Shown: positions 55,024 through 64,000 of the stretch, piece by piece
How positions within the stretch are numbered: the first letter of the stretch is position 1
How the letters are laid out: each line of letters starts with the position of its first letter
Source of the DNA: an uncultured Verrucomicrobiales bacterium
GTDB taxonomy: Bacteria > Verrucomicrobiota > Verrucomicrobiia > Verrucomicrobiales > Akkermansiaceae
DNA length: 64,000 nucleotides
Direction of reading: 5' to 3'
NCBI GenBank assembly: GCA_949373085.1
Contig: CASICJ010000004.1
Location: 103,260 to 167,259, forward strand
Program-made: the position numbers and the translations under genes
Notes under the pieces: model-generated
Databases searched by the model: none
Told to the model about the DNA's origin: nothing
The model's input: the letters and a program-made list of their open reading frames with translations, nothing else

Positions 55024-55200
55024 TCATTCTTCGTCCCAATCTTGGCCTTTATTGCCGTTCACTTGTCCAGCAATGAAGGTTAACTCAGGCATGCTAAGAT
55101 CTTTTCTTAAATCTTCCACCAGAGTTGTAAGTTGTTTGAAATAAGCTTCGGGATTCTCCTTGTTGCTCTCCCCAGGTGCCAAAGAGACCTTATTACGCGA
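55024..55200 (-). pseudogene. C-terminal remnant of a SASA esterase
   Basis: An open minus-strand frame without a start: SWAVNLSRNKVSLAPGES, then YFKQLTTLVEDLRKDLS and PELTFIAGQVNGNKG up to TGA at 55026-55024. This matches the L-V-x-D-L-R-x-D-L and P-F-I-x-G-Q segments of SASA-type esterases; compare the intact double-SASA protein at 29467-31080. The N-terminal two-thirds are missing. Confidence 0.5.
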
Positions 55201-55205
55201 AAGAT

Positions 55206-57395
55206 TTACGGCCCAAGACTTTCATAGACCGCCGTCCTGAAAATCTGTAAACTTTCGCTTGGTGTGGGATACAAACGGGTCAAAAAAATGGCGTAGAGTT
55301 CGTTAACTGGATCAATCCAAAAGTGGGTAGTGTGATATCCCCCCCAGCCATAAATCCCCTTTGGCGCTCCATTACCACCTAGTTTAGGATTTTCTAAAAC
55401 ATAAAATCCTAAACCCAATTTGTTTGGGGAACGCTCTCCACCAAAACCGGGAGTTTCTCCCATCTGGTCACTCAGCATAATTGATAGCGTCTCTTCAGAA
55501 ATGATTTTATTGCCATCACGAGTCCGCCCCCGATCGACTAACATTTGGCAAAATCGGCCATAATCACGAAGATTTGAAATCAAACCTTCGCCTCCTAAAG
55601 CTAAAGCGCTTCCGGGCTGATAATATAATTCATCCTCTGCTTTGGTTCCTCGACGAAAATTCTCTTTCTCTTTAACAAATAGCGGCTGAAATCTTTGCTC
55701 TCGATCTATCTTATTAAGATGAAAGCTGGTTTCTTCCATCCCTAGAGGATGAAAGATTTCTTTCTCGAGAAAAGATGCGAAGTCCTGCCCCGATATTATT
55801 TCGATCGCTCTCCCAAGAATAGCGGTGCTCATGCCATAGGTATAACGCTCTCCAGGATGATGCTTAAGTGGTTGTTTTACCAGAAGGTCGATCATCTCAG
55901 CCAGACTTTTCAATTCTATGATCTCTTTCCATGTTCCCTCTTCATGGAAGGATCCGTCGTAACCATAAACCCCCGAAGTGTGTCGTAAAAGGTCTCGGAA
56001 TGTGATCTCCCTCTTAATCGGTTCCACGACGCCTTTCTGATTGTGAACCTTCAGCTGAGAAAGTTGGGGGATTACTTTAGAAACCGGATCATCTAGTCCA
56101 AATAAACCGCGCTCATGCAAAATCATGGCGGCCACGCTGGTGATCGGTTTTGTCATCGACCAAATAGGAAATAAAGTATCATCAGTGATGGGGCGATCTC
56201 CGGGGAAAGTTGAATTCACGGCCCCATGGTAAATGACCTTTCCTTGTTGGACGACCTTAGCCACGTTTGATAAGCAGTGTTGATTTTTGATCAGTTTTTC
56301 TTGGGCTGCCCTGACTTTCGGCATTCCAGTCTGCCCTTCAAAGATTGTAAGTTCGCTATCATAGAACTTTGTAAAATCAGGAGCGCTTTGATGTCCGTGA
56401 TACGGGCCAAAATGGTGGCCACGGGATTTGTTGCGCCACAATAATGCCCAGGCTGTTTTGCGAGACCATTTATCGTGGTTGAGTGCTGGCAGGAGGCGCT
56501 CCGTCCACCAATTTGAAATAGGAACTTTGTCAATTCCAGTTTCGGTCAGAGCTGATATTTTACCATGGGAGTCAGCCAGTTTTGCTACCATCGAAAGAGC
56601 CTCGCCCATTTTATGGACATCTCGATGCTTCCAGATTTTGTAATAATCGAGCCCAAAGATATCGACATAATCGTCGCCGGGATAACCTTCCATATAGTCT
56701 TTTTCGTCGACTACATCTTGAGGAGAGATGGCATAAAGAATATGATGGAGCTGCTTTGTTAGGCGCAAATGATTCACGGTCATACGCCATAAAGCTATGA
56801 ATTCGCCATCCTCACAGTGGCTCAGGCCCCACCAAGGCCATTGTTCACTGTGTTCATGAAAGGGTCGCAGGATCACAGGAATGCAGCTGCCATCTTTACG
56901 CTTTAAATCGCCTAAAAAAGCAGCGATCAAATCTAAGGTTGCTAGAAATTTCTTAGAGGCGGTTCCTCCTGGAAGTAGTTGGCCTACCACCTTTGTGTTA
57001 TCCCAAGCATTGCGCCCACTTATCGGATGATCGAGATGCATCGAAATCGTATTGATTCCGCCACGGGCATCAGCTTCGCGAATCAGACGTTTCATTTCGC
57101 TAAAGGAAACGCCATCAAGATTTTGATTTAGATGAACATCCCCGAGGTCCCAGCCATAAACTGCCGGATAGTCCCCACAAACTTCTTTAATATCGCTTTT
57201 GCCGGTTCCAGATTTCCAGCCCACTCCATACGCTGTGTCGTCTTGGTGTCCGATCATTATTCCCTTTCCTGACTGATCGTGCAGGCGCTTTAGTAGAATT
57301 TTGACTTCTTCAGTTGCCTGAGGATCAGAGGGAGAGGGATGAGTCTTTGCTTGTAAAATACTTAAAGAACAAACAATTGAAACGAGCACTTTCAT
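55206..57395 (-). CDS. GH26 glycosidase fused to family VIII serine esterase/beta-lactamase-fold domain
   Basis: 729 residues with a signal peptide. Residues about 25-375 are a GH26 beta-mannanase-type domain: GIMIGHQDDTAYG, general acid in ILRPFHEHSEQWPWWG (Glu181) and nucleophile in ALTETGID (Glu285). Residues about 376-729 are a class C beta-lactamase-fold domain with SMTK (Ser413, Lys416), Y-x-x motif GERYTYGMSTAILG and a W-G-G motif (YGWGGYHTTHFW), the pattern of family VIII carboxylesterases. One chain could thus deacylate and cut the same polysaccharide. It is followed by the SASA remnant. Confidence 0.87.
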   Translation of the reverse strand: MKVLVSIVCSLSILQAKTHPSPSDPQATEEVKILLKRLHDQSGKGIMIGHQDDTAYGVGWKSGTGKSDIKEVCGDYPAVYGWDLGDVHLNQNLDGVSFSEMKRLIREADARGGINTISMHLDHPISGRNAWDNTKVVGQLLPGGTASKKFLATLDLIAAFLGDLKRKDGSCIPVILRPFHEHSEQWPWWGLSHCEDGEFIALWRMTVNHLRLTKQLHHILYAISPQDVVDEKDYMEGYPGDDYVDIFGLDYYKIWKHRDVHKMGEALSMVAKLADSHGKISALTETGIDKVPISNWWTERLLPALNHDKWSRKTAWALLWRNKSRGHHFGPYHGHQSAPDFTKFYDSELTIFEGQTGMPKVRAAQEKLIKNQHCLSNVAKVVQQGKVIYHGAVNSTFPGDRPITDDTLFPIWSMTKPITSVAAMILHERGLFGLDDPVSKVIPQLSQLKVHNQKGVVEPIKREITFRDLLRHTSGVYGYDGSFHEEGTWKEIIELKSLAEMIDLLVKQPLKHHPGERYTYGMSTAILGRAIEIISGQDFASFLEKEIFHPLGMEETSFHLNKIDREQRFQPLFVKEKENFRRGTKAEDELYYQPGSALALGGEGLISNLRDYGRFCQMLVDRGRTRDGNKIISEETLSIMLSDQMGETPGFGGERSPNKLGLGFYVLENPKLGGNGAPKGIYGWGGYHTTHFWIDPVNELYAIFLTRLYPTPSESLQIFRTAVYESLGP

Positions 57396-57524
57396 GGCAG
57401 TTTTAAAACAACGATCTTGATTTAAGGTCTTAATGAATTGTTGGAGAAAAAATCGTTTCTTTTAGAAGCTTAGCTTAGTGTTAAAGCGTTAGAATTAGGA
57501 ACTAGGAAGGTTGTGATGGCTCAG

Positions 57525-58568
57525 TTAGAGCAAGATTTTCTTCCCGTTATTTTGTGCGCTCTCATAAATTGCAGTGATTACTTCAACTGATTTTCGAGCT
57601 TCGGTTGCTGAAGTTGATGGCTGCCGGCCTTCGTTGATGGCCGCGACTACTTCTTCGAAGTTTCGTTGGTGCTGGTGGAAGTTGATGGCGGTGGGATCAT
57701 TTGCCCCAAGCCCGGCTTCCTGTCCCTTCATAAGGGTGCTTTTAATTTCTATATCCTCAGGCTTCTCGTCGCGGAAGTCCCAAATTTCAAATGCTTCGTC
57801 GGCAAGGAAGGCCGATCCGTCGGTTCCAGCGAGTTGGACTCGGGCAGGGTGCCCGTCCTTTGACCAGGTACAGGTTGAGGCTTCGATGACTCCTCGCGCG
57901 CCATTCTCGAATTCAATAATGGCGACGCAGTGGTCCTCGACTTCGATTCGCTCATGAGCAAGGCAAACTGTTGTAGCTTGAACGCTTTTAACTGGTCCTG
58001 CGAGGTAGATGAGAGCGTCGACAGTATGAATCGATTGGTTCATGAGGGCTCCACCTCCGTCGAGGGCCCAGGTTCCGCGCCATCCAGCAGAATCGTAGTA
58101 AGCTTGGTCACGATACCACTTAATATACGCTGAAGCTGAGGCGAGGGTCCCGAAGCGACCTTCGTCGGTTGCTTTTTTGAAGGCGTCCATTCCGGGGTGG
58201 AATCGTCGATTTAGGACTGCTGCAAGGGTTTTGCCATTTTCTTCGGCGGCCGACATTAACTCGTCAATCCGGGGGATGGTAATCTCAAGTGGTTTTTCGA
58301 CGATGGCGTGTTTCCCCGCCTTGAGTGCTGCCAAGGTTGGGTCGAGATGAGCACCGCTGGGGGTGCCGACGGTCACGATTTCCAGTTCGGGTTCGGCTAG
58401 GAATTCCGCGATGTTGGAAAAGGCCTTAGCTCCATATTCGTGAGCGAGTTTATCTGCTGCCTCCTGGCGAAGATCAAAAACCGAGTGGAGAGTTCCCCCG
58501 GTCATGGCAGTAATTGCTTTGGCGTGGAAATGTCCGATCATCCCAGCTCCAATAATTCCAAATTTCAT
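57525..58568 (-). CDS. Gfo/Idh/MocA-family oxidoreductase
   Basis: 347 residues from the ATG at 58568, which directly precedes the NAD(P)-binding FGIIGAGMIGHFHAKAI; an in-frame start at 58595 adds nine residues. Family signatures: VTVGTPSGAH, AGKHAIVEKPLEI with the E-K-P lysine, and GGGALMNQSIHTVDALIYL. The enzyme oxidises or reduces a sugar or cyclitol hydroxyl in the cytoplasm; the substrate cannot be told. No gene neighbours on the same transcript. Confidence 0.93.
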   Translation of the reverse strand: MKFGIIGAGMIGHFHAKAITAMTGGTLHSVFDLRQEAADKLAHEYGAKAFSNIAEFLAEPELEIVTVGTPSGAHLDPTLAALKAGKHAIVEKPLEITIPRIDELMSAAEENGKTLAAVLNRRFHPGMDAFKKATDEGRFGTLASASAYIKWYRDQAYYDSAGWRGTWALDGGGALMNQSIHTVDALIYLAGPVKSVQATTVCLAHERIEVEDHCVAIIEFENGARGVIEASTCTWSKDGHPARVQLAGTDGSAFLADEAFEIWDFRDEKPEDIEIKSTLMKGQEAGLGANDPTAINFHQHQRNFEEVVAAINEGRQPSTSATEARKSVEVITAIYESAQNNGKKILL

Positions 58569-58766
58569 AACGTTATTCTGAGAAGTTGAAACCATGGATC
58601 CATGTCTGGCAAGAACGGCTTTACCTAACCTTCTCCTTAAAAAAATGGCTACTAGTCAGGCGTTCTCTAATCCGTCTCTATTTGAATTCAAAAATGTTTT
58701 CATTCAAAGGATAGAGAAAGGAGGAAAATCTAGATAATTTGGTTGAGAGGACTCCCTTTAATTCGC

Positions 58767-61700
58767 CTATAGGGCAAGAGCTCGAAGACGCCAGAAGGTC
58801 TTGCTAGTCTCCGAAAGATTTAAGGTGAATTTCCTTGTTTGGATCGATCCTGATAATTCGCTAACCACAGTCTCTCTCGTTGCCCAAGTCTTTAGATCGG
58901 TAGACGTCTGGAATTCAAGGGTTACTCCGCTGTGGTTAATATGTCTGGTGAAACTAACTGTTCCGTCGGGGTCGATGCGGACGAGAGAAGCGAATTCATC
59001 GGGAGAATTTGGATCGGTTCCAAGTGAAAATTCGAGAAGGTTTGAGAGTGAATCGCCGTCGGGATCTAGATCTTCGAGGCCAATACCATTTTTTGAAGCC
59101 CAGCTTTGGTAGCTTTCGGTTTTAAGAATTCTTCCAGGTGTAGGAGGTGCCGCATTCCAAGAGCTCGAGAAATTTCCAAAGTCAATTGCTCCATTACGTG
59201 TTAGGGAGGACCCCCCTGTAACAATAGGCCAAGGAAGAGCCGATTGATAGCGAACGTCATCGGCCGTAACTTGGTCCGAACCATCTTCGTCCAGGCCTTT
59301 TTGAAGTCGCACTGTCCCGTTTAAGTTATTGAGTGGACCGTCGGTTGCGGGTCCAATCAGAGGCACTGAGGTCGTAATCCCAAAGGTGTCTCGGAAATCA
59401 AGAGTTTGGGCGATATTGATTTGAGGATCAAAAGTGACAACGACGATTGATGCACCTGCGGCGATGCGGTGAGAAGAATTAAAGTTGAAATCGAGTCCCC
59501 CCCGGAGTTTCCAGAATTCGAGTGAGACCGCGGTATCCCCGATGTTAGTGAGTTCGACAAATTCGTGCGAATCAGAACTTGTTGGAGCGTAGTGAATTTC
59601 GGAGATAAAGACTGGTCCGAGGGACGGCCCACTATTTGGAGCCTCCGGTGTGCGAGCTGTCATTGTGAAGAGCGTGTCCATCCCCATGCCATCCGGCCAA
59701 CGTCCGAGAGTGGTTCCTGGAGCTGCTGCTGCGAATTCCACCTGGTCGACAAAGCTGATGGGGTGACCCGAGCTGTCGGTTTCGACGAGCCAGAGGTTGT
59801 CGCCATTTCCTCCGCTATTGAGCCCAAAGGGGCGGCCAGTCTGCCAATTCCCTTTGATGGAGGAATTGTCGAGGAATGTAGCGTCGATGATGAAGCTGTT
59901 TCGATCGGTGACAATCACTTCGAAGCTATCATTAAAATTTGAAAAGCCGTTGTAACCATCAATCGTGATAAGATCTCCGGTAGATAATCCATGAGCAGTG
60001 CTCTTTACAGTAGTTGGACTTGATCCCGCGACTCCCGCATAGTTGGTAATAGGGTTTGTCGGGGCGGGATGAAATTGGCTTTCCCCAATTACAAAATAGC
60101 CGAGCCCACCAAGAGTTGTCTGGGGGAGTTCGTATGAGCGATAAACACTCTTGGAGTCGGTAAGAAGCCAGCCCCCGATTTCGAGGGGGGAGGCAGTGGT
60201 GTTGTGAAGTTCGATGAAGTCTAAGCCGGTGTCAGCTGATCTGACTTCGTTGATTACCACTCTGCGATCGGCAATGGGGCCGTTAGTCCCCGGGGAACCA
60301 TGGAAGGCAACGCTGGGAACCCAATTATCGGAATGAGAAAGATCGCCGGTAAGGTCACGGAGCTCTAATGATGAGCCATCACCGTCGGGGCGGGCCGGCC
60401 AAGAGCCTGAATCATTGAAACTGAAAGAGCTGATCAAGCTTCCAGCGCTATCGAGGAGGGTGAGGTTTTCACCATCGTTATCTAGACCTCCAACAAAAGT
60501 TCCCGCGATCAGGCTGGCAAGTCCCTGACCATATCGTTCGAGAAAAGCGTCCCGATCCGCACGATGAGTGCCCGTTCGCCTGGAGCAACCGGGTAAGGGG
60601 AGAGCGAAAGTGAGATTCCTTCTGTGAAGGAGAGATCGGCAAGATTGATTGAGGTCGCCCCAGTGTTGGTAAGTTCTATAAATTCAAAAAGATCTTTGTT
60701 TTCTAGATCGAGGGGCGCAGCGTTAAGTTTTTCAAGGAGAGTAGCTTCCCGCGGGTTGTAGTTGATCTCGCTAATCACGAGGTTTGAAGCGTCTGCTGGG
60801 TGCTCTAAGAGAAAGGTTCCAGAAACGGTGGCAGACCACTCATCTTCAAGTTTTAAACGTGCTGTGATAAGCGCTGATTCTGGAAGATTGATGATGGGCT
60901 CCCCGGCTGGGCGCGAAAGAGAAAGGGCGACATCAATTCCAAGGTCGCTACTATTACCGCTAGAATTATGAAGTTCAATCGAGAGCGTATTTGTTCCCTC
61001 GAGAAGATCACCCGGAGCAAGTGGGACTTCGGTTTCAAAACTCTCGGTTTCGTTGGAACTACGGAGTGCAAAGTCGTTATAGGTTACAGTCCCATCTTTC
61101 ATGTTTTCCCGGAACATTTCCTTTCCATTAAGATAAACAATCAGTCCATCGTCCATGATTGTTGAGAAAGTGAGTGAAGTGACATCATCAGCATCAATCA
61201 CTTCAAAACTTTTGCGGAAGTAGACGGCGGGGTAGCCGTTCCCAAATGACCCAATATCTAGAATTGTGTTAGCGCGAGCAGCATTGATTGAAGTGGCGGT
61301 GCGCCCTCCGATCAAGCCCTGCCCTTCGGCCCACGAGGTATCGTCAAATTGAGGGTGTTTCCAATCGTTTGAGTTGTATCCCGAAGCGAGATTTGTTCTT
61401 ACAATATTGCTTGTGGAAAGCGCAACCGAGGAGGATTGGTAGCGCCATTGGTCTGATTCAAATGGAAAGACTGATTCTATCGCCACGCCGGAGAAGATTG
61501 GAATAGCTTTCGGAGAAATTGTTCCGTCTGAGAGGAGGGGGTCTGTTCCATTAAGGGTGTAGTAGATGGTTCCGGTCTCTCCGTTGAGTGTTAGCTGATT
61601 ATTTGCTCCCGCGAATCCACCCTGGATATTTGTCCGTTAATGGCAAAACTAGGAGACTCTAGTGCAGGGTATAAATTAGAGTTTTTGAGTTGGCTGATGA

Positions 61701-63801
61701 CGTTGTTGGTTCGGACCGGGAAATAGGAATTGTAGAGCCGATTTTGTTCCGTCAACCATTCGTCACGATCGTATGCCGCTGAGCGGCGGTGGTCGCCCCA
61801 GCGAGCCGCCTCGGCAATGACTGCTTTATCGATTGTTCTAGCATACTTTTCCCAACGAGCCCTAGTTTTAGAAGGAGTAAGAGCTCCATCTCCGGTAAGA
61901 TGCATGAATGCGCGGTCAGCAAAGCGTTGGCGATACTCCGGAATTGCTTTAAGGCTTGATTGAATACCAACTATATCGCGCGGATTTGAGTTGGTGGAGG
62001 GGTTCTCAAGAACCCGTTCACCGTCCCAAGAATAAAGCTTCCATGGGCGCATTTCGGTTGGAGTGGAATATGGACCACCTCCTGCCGCACGCCAGTTCCC
62101 ATCAAATTTAAGATCTTGGTTACCTCCGAAAATCTGGATGATCTGAAAGTCGATATAGTTATCAACGTCTAGAACTTGTTGAATGTTTTTCCAGTTTCGA
62201 GTGTTGACGACCGAGCGCATGGCATTCCAAGAACTGGAGTTTCCTTCGACAAAGGTTCCTCCGTTTCGTGCGTCGATGAGATCACTATCGCCTCCATCGT
62301 AGTTAGCGTAATGTGCGTTATCCTGTCGTTCGGCAACATTGTGGAGTCCCCAGTAAAGTCCGTTGACAAATAAGTGCGCGAGGAATCCGGCACCGGCATC
62401 TTGGTTGCCCATATCCCGGAGGCTTTCGCGCATCCATTGGTCTCGAATCATAGAGCCGCGACCCCGTTGTCCCGAATCCCGATGAATCCAAGAATTGTTA
62501 TAGCCCGCGCGGAGAGCGATAGAGTTGAAGTTTTCGACATCTACTTCGGGGAAAAGAACTTGTTTTAGGCGACCGGCGCCATATTCCGTCCGAAAGCGGA
62601 AGGAAAGTGAGTGCTTAGGGGATGAGCTGGGATTCCGGCTGGCTCCGCCTTGAACCTTGAGCCCACAGTGTTCCTGGAAGGCAGGACGTGAATCGTTTTC
62701 GGCTGGAATGAATTCAGCGGAACAGGCCCGCTCCAGTCCTTGTGATGTGGAATTGGCGTAGAGATTTACGAAGTCCGCAGCGGGCATTGAGATAGAGATG
62801 GAAGGTGTCTCCTTGAAGCCTTGCAGCATTGCTTGTGCGACTGTGAGTCCGTTGTGGCCTGGCGACTGAGCGGTTGAGCGAGTGATCCGCTGGTCCATGT
62901 TGTAATCGCCCGATGGAAAGTTCCCGTAGCCGGCGGGACGGGTTTGCTGGAGTATCGGATCGTTGAGGCCATTGGAATCAGTTCCATTTGGGTTGGCATT
63001 ATCGATATCAAGAAGTAGATAGGTGTGGGACTCCCAAGGGCTGGGCTCAAAATTATTAGCGGTCGCGGCTGAACGAATGACCGTGGTTTTCCTTAGGCTT
63101 ATAGGGCTTGTGTAAGCGGTAGCGTTGGCGCTTGGGTTTCCGGTATTCGTCAGCGGAGATGACCCATCGGTGGTATAGTAAATGGTCGCGCTAGGAGTGG
63201 AAGTTGAGAGGGTGATTTTCTGGGTGCTTTGATAAAGGCCACGAGTTGGAGAAACTTCGATTGGAGCAACTCGTGCAATTCCGTCTTCGTTATTTTTCGC
63301 GCCCGGAGTCGGGTTTTCGAAGAAAACTACATTATCCGTGACTGGATGAATTCCATAAGAAACATCATCCGATTGATTAGGATACGAGCTGCCTGCTGGT
63401 CCAAATGCTGAGGTCATGGACTCATCAGGCGCCATTAGGGCAAGGTATTCTCCGCTCTTGGCTAGTTTGAAATTGGTATGAAGATTATTTTTCGAGTCGG
63501 GATTATCGTTTCCGGATGCAAAGATAATCAGGTAGCCGTTAGCTGGGGCAATCGTTCCAGCCGGGAAAATCCATGCATCGGAACCATCAGGGTCGTTGGT
63601 CAGTCGCCATCCTCCCATGTCTTGTTCACTGGGGCCTGTATTATGAAGCTCAATCCAGTCATCGAAACGTCCTGGGACAGAATTGGGAACAACCGTAGTG
63701 TTATTTCCCGCCATGAATTCGCTAATGATGATCGATGCTTCGCTGGCGAGTGATCCGGCGATGGCGAGGATGAGTGCGATAAAAGTACGTGCAGCATTCA
63801 T
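58767..63801 (-). pseudogene. giant lamin-tail/CotH surface protein with two frame breaks
   Basis: Three successive minus-strand frames form one protein of about 1680 residues. 63801 to about 61620: signal peptide, lamin-tail domain (ISEFMAGNNTTVVPN), chitobiase-like beta domain (IYYTTDGSSPLT) and CotH-kinase-like domain (GLKVQGGASRNPSS, WGLHNVAERQDNA). Near 61620 the frame shifts one base and continues as IYYTLNGTDPLLSDG to a lamin-tail domain (NLVISEINYNPREAT). Near 60520 a second one-base shift leads to the last part (DNDGENLTLLDSAG, FISEIHYAP lamin-tail) ending FWRLRALAL. Each break looks like one lost base. Either a decayed gene or two sequencing errors. Confidence 0.82.
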
Positions 63802-63875
63802 AAAATAGAATTGAGGGAGAATAGTAATCTCCGGTGAAATTGGTTAAACAAAAAAGGGATTTTTTAGTCCTATTT

Positions 63876-64000
63876 TCATTCAGCTTTATGCGTGAAGTCG
63901 ATTAGCGCTTCGTGGTCCCAATCTTTTGCATTGTAGCCTTCCGGTAAAAGACGATGGCTTCGCACATCGACTTGGCGAGAGTGCGTTGGTAGGTTGGGTT
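63876..64000 (-). CDS. 3' end of an unidentified gene
   Basis: About 41 codons of a minus-strand frame that enters from the right edge and ends at TGA (63878-63876). The C-terminal sequence includes RQVDVRSHRLLPEGYNAKDW and ends in DFTHKAE. I do not recognise the family. The start is outside the window, 75 bp upstream of the CotH gene start. Confidence 0.5.
   Translation of the reverse strand, partial: PNLPTHSRQVDVRSHRLLPEGYNAKDWDHEALIDFTHKAE

Noticed and set aside
1..64000. CRISPR array
   Set aside because: No regularly spaced direct repeats with unique spacers and no cas genes were seen.
1..64000. Intact insertion sequence or transposase
   Set aside because: No transposase-like protein is encoded; the only repeat family is the short island repeat.

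Overview
The window looks like chromosomal DNA from a Verrucomicrobiota bacterium, probably a marine or polymer-degrading member of Verrucomicrobiales. That is inferred from the gene mix. Three paralogous pairs combine a secreted 'planctomycete-type' cytochrome (PSD1-DUF1549-DUF1553) with a Tat-exported DUF1501 protein. They sit among sulfatase, DUF1080, SASA esterase, GH26, Gfo/Idh/MocA and giant lamin-tail/CotH genes, beside ordinary housekeeping genes (aroB, manA, ftsK, folD, rplM-rpsI, argC-argJ).

1-3.8 kb: a tight minus-strand operon of a DEDDh exonuclease, aroB, an MBL-fold hydrolase, a small secreted protein and an M23 peptidase cut by the window edge. 3.9-18.3 kb: two DUF1553/DUF1501 pairs, with manA, ftsK and a PQQ-propeller protein between them. 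The second pair is followed by a small exported thioredoxin-like gene whose frame is crossed by one UGA, at the first position of a U-x-x-C redox motif. A hairpin with bacterial SECIS geometry lies just downstream. I read this as an unannotated selenoprotein and the best discovery in the window.

18.4-29.4 kb: housekeeping and envelope genes, including a GT51 penicillin-binding protein whose transpeptidase half has lost its catalytic motifs and an HtrA-like protein that has lost its catalytic His and Ser. 29.4-39.1 kb: the third DUF1553/DUF1501 pair in an operon with a double-SASA protein, an MsbA-like ABC exporter, and two adjacent paralogous membrane-anchored coiled-coil proteins.

39.2-47.3 kb: directly after tRNA-Ser(GCU) lies an island-like patchwork of intact and broken genes: an alpha/beta hydrolase, a CDP-alcohol phosphatidyltransferase with its cytidylyltransferase, a GC-rich sulfatase on the opposite strand, and fragments. 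It is punctuated by five copies of a ~75-bp repeat that sits at or inside gene ends. 47.5-64 kb: polysaccharide-related secreted proteins, including a GH26-esterase fusion, a DUF1080 protein, a Tat flavoprotein, a LamG/thrombospondin-repeat protein, a helical-repeat protein, a Gfo/Idh/MocA oxidoreductase and a ~1680-residue lamin-tail/CotH protein whose frame breaks twice.
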